64,000 nt of DNA from Rickettsiales bacterium (GCA_041396965.1 JAWKXN010000001.1:1-64000); one strand, 5' to 3'; counted from the first letter of the stretch, positions 1-8,706 are shown. The notes: a model not told the origin generated them from the sequence alone. Program-made: numbers and translations.

Positions 1-3000
1 ATTACCATGAAATACCATATCCTGCGGACGGTTCGGCGCGAAGTCCGACTGCTCATCACAGCACCATACCACAATATCTGAGGCCACCTCAATATCTTCT
101 ATCTTATACCTATCGGTAGCTTTTTTATAACCAGCGAAATACAATACCTCACAACCATTGTCACGCATCGCTTTTCCAATTGAGAATAACACAGCGTTAC
201 CAAGCCCGCCACCAAGCAGCATCACCTTTTTATTCTTAGGAATCTCGGTTGGTGTGCCAGTTGGTCCCATTAATATAACCTGCTCACCAGCTTTAAGTTT
301 AGAACATAAATCAGAAGAACCACCCATCTCTAGCACTATGGTCGCAAGCAACCCTTCTTCCTTATCCACCCAAGCGCCGGTAAGAGCTAATCCTTCCATT
401 GCTAGGGTAGTGGACAGTGTATGGTGGTCAGTGGGTGGTAGCTCCTTACCCTCTTTGCCATTCACCACACACCGCTCACTATTCACTCTAAGCGCGTTTT
501 TCTCATAATTTTGCAGCCTATAAAATTGCCCTGGTTGGAATTGACGAGCAGCGAGCGGAGCACGCACCACTACCTCAACAATATTAGATGTCAAACGGTT
601 AACCGCATGTACAGTGGCACGCAGTTCATTGTTCATCTTTTCTATAAATTCTTTTTCTAACAACTGACCACTGACAACTGATCGCTTCTGTAAAACCTTC
701 GTAATCACCGGATAGCCCTGTTTGGCACTGCCCATAGCCTTTACCACATTACCGGCGAATGATGGGTGCAAGTCCCCAAAAAAGCTTACCGCCCGCCCTT
801 TTTTATCCACCGAAAGTAACACCCGCACCTCATTCGGCTTGGATATTCTCTCTGGCGTGACTTGCTTGCCATTTTCATCTACCGCCCGAAAATATTTTCC
901 GTCCAGTTCAAAATGCTTAGCGTCCTCACGGTTAAGAACTGTGTTTGGGCTAGTACCAGCCGCGACCAAAACCATACGTGCCGGTATTTTTACAATAACA
1001 CCCTTATTATCACCCGCCGTTTGCTTAAGCGAGATATTTTGAACAGCTCCGAATTCATCAATATCCATACCCGCCGGTTCATATTGTTCAGCAAAGAAAA
1101 TGCCCTCTTCAAAAGCTTTTTCTACCTCTTCATGGTTAAGGCGATAGCTTGGCGCGTCAATCATCCGCTTACGGTAAACCAGCTTCACTCCACCCCAACT
1201 ATCAAGCAATCCCCAAATGTCTGGGTTTTCCTTTTCTCTCTCCTTACGGATAGCCCGAGCGTGCGCTAGGAATTCCTCCGCTACTATAGTATCCTCCTTA
1301 CTCCAGCGGCTACGCACAGCCTCCTTACCGTATTTACTTGTGAGTATCTCATAGCGAGCGAGGAATTTCTCCACCTGTATTGGGTAATAAGCCAGCGACT
1401 CCGTAGCGGTATCAATAGCGGTAAGCCCACCGCCAATCACCACTATTGGCAAGCGTATTTGCAAATTAGCGATAGAATCTTTCTTACCAGCACCCGTAAG
1501 CTGCAACGCCATTAGAAAATCAGAAGCGGTACGTACACCACGTGCTAGGGCGTTCGGTATATCAAGGACCGTGGGTTTACCAGCCCCCATACACAAGGCA
1601 ATGTGATCAAAACCCATCTCAAAAGCGTTATCATAGGTAAGAGATGAACCAAAACGCACCCCACCAAACATGGCGAATTGCTGTCTGCGCTCAAGTAACA
1701 GACGGATAATTTTTAGATAATTCTTATCCCAGCGCACAGTTATTCCATATTCAGCGACTCCGCCAAAACCAGCAAGTGTACGCTCATCCAACTTCTCATA
1801 AATAGTTTTTACGTATTTTATTGGAGTAAATTCACAGCGACTACCATCAGCTCTCACACCAGAAATTTTCTCATCAACCGGCTCTATCTTCAGCCCATCA
1901 ATACCAACTACCGTATGCCCATCATTCATAAGATGGTGAGCAAGGGTATAACCAGCAGGTCCAAGACCAGCGACCAAAACTTTATACCCACTTTCCGGCT
2001 TTGGCACAGGACGCTCTAAATTAAGCGGATTCCAGCGGGTAAGCAGTGAATATATCTCAAACCCATATGGCAAGCTCAAAACATCTCTTAAAGTAAAGGT
2101 TTCCACATGCGGAATGTTTACTGGCTCCTGTTTTTGATAGATACATGACTTCATACAGTCATTACAAATACGATAACCAGTTCCCGCGCACATTGGATTA
2201 TCAATCGTTATCGCCGCAAGCGCGCCAATCGGCACAGCTTGCGATTTTAACATATTCATTTCAGATATTTTTTCCTCCAGCGGACATCCAGCTTGAGTAA
2301 TCCCGAGTGGGTTTACTTTTACCTCACCACTTTTTTCTTTAAGCCCTTTAGAACAGCTATCTTTGCCCTGATTATGACAGAATATACAATAATTGGCACT
2401 GTCAAGAGCGGCAACACGTGTTCCTCCATCATCAGTAAGGGCGAATCCCTCACGTTCACGTAAATGCTCCTCGCTGAACCTAAGCACCTGCACACCATCA
2501 CGCCGCTCAGTCTCTGCCGCCACCAGATTCTCATAGTCAGTTTTAACTGGTTGTTTGAACAATACTCCTGATTTGTGTTTTTTCTTTCCAGCCTCACTAA
2601 ATAAAGCCCACGCCGCGTAACGGGCGGCTATCTCTAAGAGTGATTTATTTTCCGACTCATTTTCTAGCCAACCATTTACCGTCTTCGCGAAAGCAAGCTC
2701 AAAAGCCTCTCCTGAGACATCAGGTAAGGGGAGCATACCAAGTAAAGCCCTACCATCCACCCTTTGCGCCTCATCAAAAGATAAGGATTTTGCCGCTTTT
2801 CTCTGCACGAACAATCTCTTACAGGAATATATCGGCGCAAGAGCGTGATGGGCTTCAGCGAGTTGTTCTATCTCCTTTTTAATACCAAATAATTCACCAA
2901 TAAAATCCTCAACATAAGGAGCGACATCAACTATGAGCTGAGAATATTCTTTTTCCGAGATAGCTCCCTCTCCCACCTGTGATGGAATGTTGGAGAGGGA

Positions 3001-3141
3001 GGAGGCACGTGCCGCCATCAACCTATTAAACAGCTCTAAATTGACTGTCTTTAAGAAACCAACAAAAGCGTCATCAACCTTTACCAACCCATCACGCTGA
3101 TAAAGCTCCGCGAATTTTATATTATATCCAAATTGTGTCAT
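1..3141 (-). CDS. Large FAD/NAD(P)-dependent Fe-S oxidoreductase (GltD-like plus FNR-like domains), 3' end outside window
   Basis: The reading frame opens at an ATG at 3141 (MTQFGYNIKF) and runs off the left edge without a stop, so at least 1046 residues are present. Cysteine clusters near residues 248-270 (CIFCH...DSC) and 314-335 (MCAGTGYRICNDCMKSC) resemble the Fe-S region ahead of GltD-type flavoproteins. A dinucleotide fold follows near 385 (GLGPAG) and a second near 563 (GGGLTAID). A C-terminal FNR/PyrK-like NAD(P)-binding part appears near 972 (GGGLGNAV). It would pass electrons from NAD(P)H through flavin and Fe-S centres to an unseen partner. It lies last in the sulfur assimilation cluster, which has no cysJ, so supply of electrons to CysI is a plausible but unproven role. 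An inverted repeat is embedded around residues 47-59. Confidence 0.8.
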   Translation of the reverse strand, partial: MTQFGYNIKFAELYQRDGLVKVDDAFVGFLKTVNLELFNRLMAARASSLSNIPSQVGEGAISEKEYSQLIVDVAPYVEDFIGELFGIKKEIEQLAEAHHALAPIYSCKRLFVQRKAAKSLSFDEAQRVDGRALLGMLPLPDVSGEAFELAFAKTVNGWLENESENKSLLEIAARYAAWALFSEAGKKKHKSGVLFKQPVKTDYENLVAAETERRDGVQVLRFSEEHLREREGFALTDDGGTRVAALDSANYCIFCHNQGKDSCSKGLKEKSGEVKVNPLGITQAGCPLEEKISEMNMLKSQAVPIGALAAITIDNPMCAGTGYRICNDCMKSCIYQKQEPVNIPHVETFTLRDVLSLPYGFEIYSLLTRWNPLNLERPVPKPESGYKVLVAGLGPAGYTLAHHLMNDGHTVVGIDGLKIEPVDEKISGVRADGSRCEFTPIKYVKTIYEKLDERTLAGFGGVAEYGITVRWDKNYLKIIRLLLERRQQFAMFGGVRFGSSLTYDNAFEMGFDHIALCMGAGKPTVLDIPNALARGVRTASDFLMALQLTGAGKKDSIANLQIRLPIVVIGGGLTAIDTATESLAYYPIQVEKFLARYEILTSKYGKEAVRSRWSKEDTIVAEEFLAHARAIRKEREKENPDIWGLLDSWGGVKLVYRKRMIDAPSYRLNHEEVEKAFEEGIFFAEQYEPAGMDIDEFGAVQNISLKQTAGDNKGVIVKIPARMVLVAAGTSPNTVLNREDAKHFELDGKYFRAVDENGKQVTPERISKPNEVRVLLSVDKKGRAVSFFGDLHPSFAGNVVKAMGSAKQGYPVITKVLQKRSVVSGQLLEKEFIEKMNNELRATVHAVNRLTSNIVEVVVRAPLAARQFQPGQFYRLQNYEKNALRVNSERCVVNGKEGKELPPTDHHTLSTTLAMEGLALTGAWVDKEEGLLATIVLEMGGSSDLCSKLKAGEQVILMGPTGTPTEIPKNKKVMLLGGGLGNAVLFSIGKAMRDNGCEVLYFAGYKKATDRYKIEDIEVASDIVVWCCDEQSDFAPNRPQDMVFHGN
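2964..3001. repeat. Intragenic palindromic repeat in the oxidoreductase gene
   Basis: Two perfect 10-bp arms, CTCCCTCTCC at 2964-2973 and GGAGAGGGAG at 2992-3001, enclose an 18-bp spacer. The element stays in frame and encodes roughly SSLSNIPSQVGEGA near the N-terminus of the oxidoreductase. The CCCTCTCC core is shared with the repeat inside the siroheme synthase gene near 9146. Confidence 0.7.
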
Positions 3142-3167
3142 TTTTTACTTCTTTTCAATGCGTATAA

Positions 3168-3473
3168 TCAATATCCTATAGGAAAATTAGACAGTTCCAA
3201 ACTCATATTTTTATGCAAAACCCTAACAACAACAATGCCATACTCCTGCCGCTCATAGCAAATTACGTGACTTATATAAGGAAAAATCAAAATATTTTTT
3301 CTGATACCGTCCCGTTTAATTCCAATATCCGGATTAACAGCTAATCGCTGAACTATTTTCTCCAGACCATCAATATACTCAAGAGCCTTACCGCTGCCCC
3401 ACCTGTTGCGAGTATAATCAACGATCTGACTCAAATCATGTTCTGCTATCTCTGTGAATTTATACAGTTTCAT
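3168..3473 (-). CDS. ParE/RelE-superfamily toxin
   Basis: This 101-residue protein has the ParE/RelE toxin pattern: an N-terminal helix with HDLSQIVDYTRNRWG, a central LEKIVQRLAVNPDIG segment, and a C-terminal strand VVRVLHKNM. ParE-type members poison gyrase and RelE-type members cleave mRNA; the R-V-L-H-x-x-M ending and overall length favour ParE. Its ATG overlaps the upstream antitoxin stop by four bases (ATGA), indicating translational coupling. The pair sits between an unknown gene and the large oxidoreductase inside the sulfur cluster, so it looks like a later insertion. Confidence 0.85.
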   Translation of the reverse strand: MKLYKFTEIAEHDLSQIVDYTRNRWGSGKALEYIDGLEKIVQRLAVNPDIGIKRDGIRKNILIFPYISHVICYERQEYGIVVVRVLHKNMSLELSNFPIGY

Positions 3474-3730
3474 GTAATAGCACGATGCCTCAATCTCGCC
3501 AGAACATCTTCACTATTTTCCAGCTTACCAAGTCGTAAATCTTGTAATCCCTTATCTATTTCCTTATTCAGCCAATCTGTTTTTAATAATTCTATAGCTT
3601 CATATTCCTGCATTGACATAACCACCGCGACAGCTTTCCCGTTCTTATTAATTTTTATAGGCTCATACTGAACTTTAAGCAGCATTTCACCAAATTCCCT
3701 CTTAGCGTCACTTGCGTTTAATATTTCCAT
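3470..3730 (-). CDS. Phd/YefM-family antitoxin
   Basis: The product begins MEILNASDAKREFGEML, the typical Phd/YefM DNA-binding start, followed by INKNGKAVAVVMSMQEYEAIE. The C-terminal part (about residues 50-86) would wrap the toxin. The ATG at 3730 is preferred over the upstream TTG at 3742 because GGAG lies seven bases before it and the fold starts exactly there. It neutralises the adjacent ParE-like toxin and probably represses the operon. A short palindromic AT-rich site lies just upstream at 3750-3770. Confidence 0.87.
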   Translation of the reverse strand: MEILNASDAKREFGEMLLKVQYEPIKINKNGKAVAVVMSMQEYEAIELLKTDWLNKEIDKGLQDLRLGKLENSEDVLARLRHRAIT

Positions 3731-3749
3731 AATTAACTCCAATATTAAT

Positions 3750-3770
3750 TGATTTAATCATTTTGATTAA
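3750..3770 (-). promoter_or_regulatory. Possible operator of the toxin-antitoxin pair
   Basis: The 11-base palindrome TGATTTAATCA (3750-3760) is followed by a related TTGATTAA half-repeat about 20 bases upstream of the antitoxin start. Phd/YefM proteins usually bind such palindromes at their own promoter. The site is very AT-rich, so chance is not excluded. Confidence 0.4.
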
Positions 3771-3836
3771 TTATATAAAACTATAACCCGTAAGTAAATA
3801 TATATATTTCTTAAACATTACAGCCAAATTACTTAA

Positions 3837-4577
3837 TTATATTCTTATACCTTTGTTATTTTTACTTATCTTTTTCAGTTTCTCTTTTTCCGTCGCCATA
3901 AAGTTATCAATGGTGAATTCTTTAATATCTAAATCCAGCAATGCTCCCTCATTAACACTGTTAATAAAAAATTCTGGATGTCCCTGCCTTAGACTATAAA
4001 ACAAGTTCTCCGCTTTATCTCTATGAAACTCTATTTCCTCATCACTGATAAAATCATTTATATTTATATCCGCTTTGAATTTTCTAACGTTAGAAGATGA
4101 ATTTACTTTTCCACGATACTCATTATATGATTCATATAACTTATTAACAAATTTATTATCATGGTAATCTATTTTATATGACTGCTTGTAATTAAGTTCA
4201 GAATCTTTCATTTGTAAATCAATAGACGATTTTGCTATATCAAATTGCTCCTTGATAAAGTCGCTGTTTTTTAATCGCTGAAATGATCTATTTTGATCTA
4301 CCATAATATCTTCAAACACCTTCAAATAAATCGCGGACAATATCTCAGCTTTGACTCCCATTGCCCTATCTACAAGATCAGAGTTTTCTAATTTTCTAAT
4401 ACCACTAACCACCTCATGATTATCTGAAATTTTTAACGCTCCAGAAGCTATCAGATGATACATGTCATGTATCTGATAATCCTCAACTTTTATGCCACTA
4501 TTGCTGGCTATTTCCCCTCCCTTTCCATCATAGTAGCGCTTCTCATAAGCGGCAACAGCCTCCCGCATCGTAACCAT
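3837..4577 (-). CDS. Unknown protein, 246 aa, in the sulfur cluster
   Basis: I do not recognise this protein. It starts MVTMREAVAAYEKRYYDGKGGEI and is rich in charged, mostly helical sequence with no signal peptide, membrane segment or clear motif. The ATG at 4577 is chosen because GGGAGG lies eight bases upstream, whereas longer starts would read into cysN. It begins two bases after the cysNC stop, so it is probably co-transcribed and coupled to it. Its low-complexity, Lys/Asn-rich composition differs from the neighbouring enzymes and suggests a recent or fast-evolving gene. Confidence 0.75.
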   Translation of the reverse strand: MVTMREAVAAYEKRYYDGKGGEIASNSGIKVEDYQIHDMYHLIASGALKISDNHEVVSGIRKLENSDLVDRAMGVKAEILSAIYLKVFEDIMVDQNRSFQRLKNSDFIKEQFDIAKSSIDLQMKDSELNYKQSYKIDYHDNKFVNKLYESYNEYRGKVNSSSNVRKFKADININDFISDEEIEFHRDKAENLFYSLRQGHPEFFINSVNEGALLDLDIKEFTIDNFMATEKEKLKKISKNNKGIRI

Positions 4578-4578
4578 T

Positions 4579-6615
4579 CTATATCCCTCCCGCATAGTCG
4601 CCCTCACCAGCAATAGTCATATTGCGAGCTGGTTCAACCAATTGTGCATCGACATATTTAAGCAGCTGTTCCACGCAGGCCTCAACACTTAAATTTTCTG
4701 TATCCAGAACAAGATCGGGGCTGCTTGGTTCTTCATACGGTGCGGAAATGCCTGTAAATTCTGCTATTTCACCCGCGCGCGCTTTAGCATATAGCCCTTT
4801 CACATCCCGTTTTTCGCAGGTTTCCAGCGATGCTTTGATGTGGATATTATGAAAATAATTCGGCGCGATAGAGCGAGCGGCAGTTCTGCTTTCACGTGTT
4901 GGTGAAATAAATGCACTGATTACTATAACTCCAGATTTAGCGAATAATGCTGCCACTTCTGCGACACGACGTAAATTCTCTGCCCTGTCCTGCACCGAGA
5001 ATCCAAGATCACGATTTAGGCCCTTACGTATATTATCGCCATCCAGCACAAAAACTTGATACCCCTTATCAAACAGGCGCTTTTGCAACATTTTTGCTAT
5101 AGTAGACTTACCAGAACCAGAAAGACCAGAAAACCATAATATTCCGCCCATATGACCATTGGTTAGCGAACGCTGCTCAGCTGTTATGCCAAAATCCACA
5201 TCAAAAATATTCTCTGATTTTACCGACTTCGGCACGCCAGAACGTTGATCAAAGAAACCATCCATATTGATAATACCACCGCCCGCCGCGTCATAACCAT
5301 CAAATACCACGAATCTTCCCATACGCTGGTTATGGTTGAAATCATCAAGGCCGACCAATCCTTTAATCCGCCAAATAACCTCCGCCACATTGCCACGTTC
5401 AACATTTTCCGCAGGTTTTTGCTCCAGAGTATTGGAGTCTATCACGTGCTCTATGGTTTTAAGTTCCGCCATTATCTCTGACGTACCAAGCTTTATTTTA
5501 TAACGTTTTCCAGTCGTAAGAGCTTCTCTTCCCAGCCAAAACATCCGCGCGCGGAATAAATTGGTAAGCATCGGCGCGTTTTCCCTATGACTCGCTATAT
5601 GCCCACGCTCAATAAATATTTGATCGCTAAGGGTTATCCCCACACTTTGTCCTGCCATCACTTTTTCCAGTTTTTTATCAGTTTCTGGCCAAACCTCAAT
5701 ACTCGCCACTTTTGCCAGCGTGTTTGATGGTGAAAACAGCAGCTCATCACCGACCTTAAGTGTTCCGCTCTCTATCCGCCCCGCTATAATCCTACGTTCG
5801 TCAAATTTATAAATATCCTGAATTGGAAAACGCAACGGCATATTTTCATCAGAACTCGCCACCTCAAATTTCTCTAAAATCTCAGTGACACTCTCTCCTT
5901 CATACCAAGACATATTTTTCCATGTACCACTCTGTTTAGAGCTACTCCGCTTTGATTCTATACTAGGAAGGTTAGGCGAAGTGTACGAACCTGTACATGA
6001 GCCGACACCTGACGAAGTATGGGAGCAAATGGGGGTAGCTATGCCGTCACCATCTCTTGCGGAGATTGGAATAAAACAAGTAGGCTCAACACCAAGACCA
6101 CTTAAATAAGCACGATAATCTTTTTCTATCTGCCGGAATATTTCCTGACTATAGCCCACCATATCCATTTTATTAACCAGCACCGCTATTTGACGTACAC
6201 CAAGTAAATGTAACAAATAACCGTGACGCCTACTTTGTTCACGAATTCCCTCTTTAGCGTCAATAAGGACTAACGCCGCGTCCGCCTGCGCTGCGCCGCT
6301 TATCATATTTTTTAAGAATTCCTTATGCCCAGGCGCGTCAATAATCACTATGTCACGGCTAGGGGTTTTAAGCCATATCTGGGTGGTATCAACGGTAATT
6401 CCCTGATCCCGCTCAATTTGCAGAGCGTCCATTAAGAACGACCACTCAAACGGCATTCCGCGCTTTTTGCAACTTGCGGTAATCGCCTCAAACTTACCAT
6501 CCGGCAGAGAATTTGTGTCATAAAGCAACCGCCCGACTAGCGTGGACTTACCATGATCCACATGCCCGACAATTACGATCTTCAGTTGTTGTTTTGTCTG
6601 AGTATTTAGTGCCAT
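4579..6615 (-). CDS. cysNC: Bifunctional sulfate adenylyltransferase subunit 1 / adenylylsulfate kinase
   Basis: CysN is the GTPase subunit of ATP sulfurylase, which with CysD makes APS; the fused CysC domain phosphorylates APS to PAPS. The N-terminal GTPase shows GHVDHGKS at residues 17-24, DAPGH at 93-97 and NKMD at 148-151. Elongation-factor-like beta-barrels follow. The APS kinase domain begins near residue 488 with the P-loop GLSGSGKS (496-503) and contains DGDNIRKGLN. The protein has 678 residues, longer than typical fusions, because about 39 residues rich in Ser/Thr/Cys (194-232) interrupt the GTPase just after GDGIA. The gene follows cysD by about 90 bp holding a palindromic repeat. 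Confidence 0.95.
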   Translation of the reverse strand: MALNTQTKQQLKIVIVGHVDHGKSTLVGRLLYDTNSLPDGKFEAITASCKKRGMPFEWSFLMDALQIERDQGITVDTTQIWLKTPSRDIVIIDAPGHKEFLKNMISGAAQADAALVLIDAKEGIREQSRRHGYLLHLLGVRQIAVLVNKMDMVGYSQEIFRQIEKDYRAYLSGLGVEPTCFIPISARDGDGIATPICSHTSSGVGSCTGSYTSPNLPSIESKRSSSKQSGTWKNMSWYEGESVTEILEKFEVASSDENMPLRFPIQDIYKFDERRIIAGRIESGTLKVGDELLFSPSNTLAKVASIEVWPETDKKLEKVMAGQSVGITLSDQIFIERGHIASHRENAPMLTNLFRARMFWLGREALTTGKRYKIKLGTSEIMAELKTIEHVIDSNTLEQKPAENVERGNVAEVIWRIKGLVGLDDFNHNQRMGRFVVFDGYDAAGGGIINMDGFFDQRSGVPKSVKSENIFDVDFGITAEQRSLTNGHMGGILWFSGLSGSGKSTIAKMLQKRLFDKGYQVFVLDGDNIRKGLNRDLGFSVQDRAENLRRVAEVAALFAKSGVIVISAFISPTRESRTAARSIAPNYFHNIHIKASLETCEKRDVKGLYAKARAGEIAEFTGISAPYEEPSSPDLVLDTENLSVEACVEQLLKYVDAQLVEPARNMTIAGEGDYAGGI
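5920..6036 (-). other. In-frame insertion within cysN
   Basis: In CysN proteins the stretch GDGIA is normally followed after a few residues by NMPWYEG. Here about 39 residues of low-complexity Ser/Thr/Cys/Gly sequence separate GDGIA from KNMSWYEG. The DNA contains the short dyad TGTAC-GAACCT-GTACA. In-frame palindromic insertions of this kind are known from Rickettsia genes; I saw no second copy in the window. Confidence 0.65.
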
Positions 6616-6642
6616 ATTTTTCTCTTCTATTTTTCATCTACC

Positions 6643-6676
6643 AGATCCCGCAGCAAGTGCGGGATGACGGGAATCT
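6643..6676. repeat. Dispersed palindromic repeat between cysD and cysNC
   Basis: Arms ATCCCGCA (6645-6652) and TGCGGGAT (6658-6665) form a hairpin, followed by GACGGGAATCT. The core belongs to the same ATTCCCGC/GCGGGAAT family seen at 9876 and 10221. It could act as an RNA hairpin within the operon transcript. Confidence 0.7.
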
Positions 6677-6703
6677 AAGTGGCTTTGCTGCTAAGACTTA
6701 CCG

Positions 6704-7540
6704 TCACATATACCCATCTGCCCGTAACCTCTCAAAACTGCTTTCATCCTCATCCGCTCCCATTGGTCTACCTGAACGCTCGGAAGTTTTCGTTACCCTA
6801 AGCTCAGCGATAATTTTTTCTATCGTGTCAGCTTTGCTTTCCACCGGCCAAGTTATACCTTTTTCGCCAAGACTTCTAAAACGCATCATCTTTCCGCCAA
6901 AATCACGTCCTTCAAATTCATTATATTTCTTAGCGTAATAAAGCGGTACAATCGGAATATTTTCCCGCTGAATGTACAGCCAGATGTCAAGCTCCGTCCA
7001 ATGCAATAACGGGTGAATACGAATACTCGTACCTGGCGCGAAATCAGTTTTATATTGATCCCAGAACTCCGGAGGCTGTTCTTTTACGTCCCATCCACCC
7101 TCAACACCACGCGGCGAGAATACCCGCTCCTTCGCCCGTGTCGCCTCCTCATCACGGCGAATTCCAGCGATTATCCCAACAAACCCATGCTCATCAATTA
7201 CTTGTTTTAACCCTAAAGTCTTACGAGAAGCGACCCGCGCGGCGTGTGGCAAAGTAATATCAGTAGCCTCAATCGGTGGACATACCGGCGATAGCAAATT
7301 AACTCCCCATTCTTTAGCATATTTATCACGGAAAGCATATACCTCACCCATCTCAATCTCAGTATCACAATGGATAAGCGGAAACGGAACTTGTCCAAAA
7401 AAAGCCTTACGAGCCAGATGAATCATAACGTTGGAATCTTTCCCGAACGACCACAGCATGGCAAGCTTATCAATGGCGTGAAAAGCCTCACGGAAAATAT
7501 AGATGCTTTGTGCTTCAAGCCTATCTAGATGGTTCATCAT
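6704..7540 (-). CDS. cysD: Sulfate adenylyltransferase subunit 2
   Basis: CysD is the catalytic ATP pyrophosphatase-type subunit of ATP sulfurylase, forming APS from sulfate and ATP with CysN. The sequence has the modified P-loop SFGKDSNVMIHLARKAF near residues 30-45, the FPLIHCDTEIEM segment, and the C-terminal SERSGRPMGADEDESSFERLR typical of CysD. The ATG at 7540 is chosen: AAGG lies upstream and the family begins MNHLDRLEAQSIYIFREA, so the 13 residues ahead of it in the longest frame are not native. It sits between the four-helix-bundle gene and cysNC. Confidence 0.95.
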   Translation of the reverse strand: MMNHLDRLEAQSIYIFREAFHAIDKLAMLWSFGKDSNVMIHLARKAFFGQVPFPLIHCDTEIEMGEVYAFRDKYAKEWGVNLLSPVCPPIEATDITLPHAARVASRKTLGLKQVIDEHGFVGIIAGIRRDEEATRAKERVFSPRGVEGGWDVKEQPPEFWDQYKTDFAPGTSIRIHPLLHWTELDIWLYIQRENIPIVPLYYAKKYNEFEGRDFGGKMMRFRSLGEKGITWPVESKADTIEKIIAELRVTKTSERSGRPMGADEDESSFERLRADGYM

Positions 7541-7575
7541 TATTGTACCTTGTAATTTGTAAATAGTAATTTGTA

Positions 7576-7935
7576 TCAATTTTTTAATGAACGTAGCAAA
7601 CCAAACAACATTTTATTGATCTCTTCAATTATAATCACTACTTCATCATGGCAAGATTTCATTACATATTTTCTATCATGTGAAATTATCATCTGAGTCT
7701 CAAGTTCAGCAAGTGAACCGCGAGCAATATTTATAAACCGTGAAAATTCAGGCTTTGACCCACGAATACTTCCTTCCGCTATATTAGATGGAATTGAAAC
7801 AACAGCTCTACGCATTTGACACGAAAGACCAAACTGCTCTTCCTTTGGAAACTGTTGCGTACAGTCATAAACTAAATTTGTTAACAACATTGATTTCTTC
7901 CAGACATCCAAATCTTTATAACTTTTCACTGACAT
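7576..7935 (-). CDS. Four-helix-bundle protein (S23 / intervening-sequence protein family)
   Basis: The 119-residue product has the diagnostic pattern of this family: YKDLDVWKKSMLL, then QMRRAVVSIPSNIAEG, then SLAELETQMIIS. It is predicted to be four amphipathic helices and cytoplasmic. Members were first noticed within 23S rRNA intervening sequences but are mostly free-standing, and their function is unknown. It lies between cysH and cysD and interrupts an otherwise standard pathway order, which suggests a mobile passenger gene. Confidence 0.9.
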   Translation of the reverse strand: MSVKSYKDLDVWKKSMLLTNLVYDCTQQFPKEEQFGLSCQMRRAVVSIPSNIAEGSIRGSKPEFSRFINIARGSLAELETQMIISHDRKYVMKSCHDEVVIIIEEINKMLFGLLRSLKN

Positions 7936-7967
7936 ATAAAACCTTCTTACAATCTACTAACTACTAA

Positions 7968-8690
7968 CTACAATTTACTATCCATCGAGACATGTAACCC
8001 ACACTCCGTTTTCTGCTCACCATCTTTCGCCGTATGTCGCCAGCGTCCCGCCCGCTCATCTTCCCCCGCCTTTACGACAGAGGTGCAGGGTGCACAACCA
8101 ATAGAAGGGTAGCCCCTAGAAACCAGCGGATGCTCTGGCAAATTACGGGCGGCGAATTCTTGTTTTTGTCTTTCCTTGTTCCAATTCGCCAGTGGGTTGA
8201 TACGGAAGATATTTTTATCATCAAGTTCAATAGTTTGCAGAGTGGAGCGATTACTATTTTGATATTGCTTACGTCCAGTAATAAGAGCTTTAATACCCAT
8301 TTCCTCTACCGCTCGTTCAAGTGGCTCAACCTTGCGTAACCAACAGCAGCGATCAGGGTTTACGTTCCATAACTCACCTTTAGGATCTATACGATTCAAC
8401 ATTTCAGGAGCAGGAGTCAAAAAGCGCAAATTTTGTAAGCCTAGCTTACTTTTTAATGTTTCTACATATTCCAGCGTTTCCGGAAAATGCTTTCCGGTCT
8501 CTAAAAATAAAACCGGAATTTTACTATCAATTTCCGCGACCATAGCAAGCAGCAAAGCCGCGTCCGCGCCAAAAGAGGAAATTAGGGCGACACTGCCCAC
8601 AAACTCTTCTTTTATCATCACTTTCAGCAATTCTTCCGCTTCCAAACCGCCATATTTTTGTTGAAGCTCTGATAGTTTTTGTTCACTCAT
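7968..8690 (-). CDS. cysH: Phosphoadenylyl/adenylyl-sulfate reductase, 4Fe-4S type
   Basis: CysH reduces activated sulfate to sulfite with thioredoxin or glutaredoxin. The 240-residue protein contains the nucleotide-binding start SSFGADAALLLAM and the pattern RCCWLRKVEPL (about residues 117-127) with GCAPCT (about 200-205), the four cysteines that hold a 4Fe-4S cluster in assimilatory APS reductases. The catalytic ECGLH lies near the C-terminus. The cluster motif suggests APS as preferred substrate although a CysC domain (PAPS synthesis) is encoded nearby. An 84-bp gap with a dispersed repeat separates it from the siroheme gene upstream. Confidence 0.93.
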   Translation of the reverse strand: MSEQKLSELQQKYGGLEAEELLKVMIKEEFVGSVALISSFGADAALLLAMVAEIDSKIPVLFLETGKHFPETLEYVETLKSKLGLQNLRFLTPAPEMLNRIDPKGELWNVNPDRCCWLRKVEPLERAVEEMGIKALITGRKQYQNSNRSTLQTIELDDKNIFRINPLANWNKERQKQEFAARNLPEHPLVSRGYPSIGCAPCTSVVKAGEDERAGRWRHTAKDGEQKTECGLHVSMDSKL

Positions 8691-8706
8691 TTTTCTAACT
8701 CCATAC

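Noticed and set aside
158..1269. Plus-strand reading frames opposite the large oxidoreductase
   Set aside because: They are antisense to a clearly conserved coding region and have no recognisable content.
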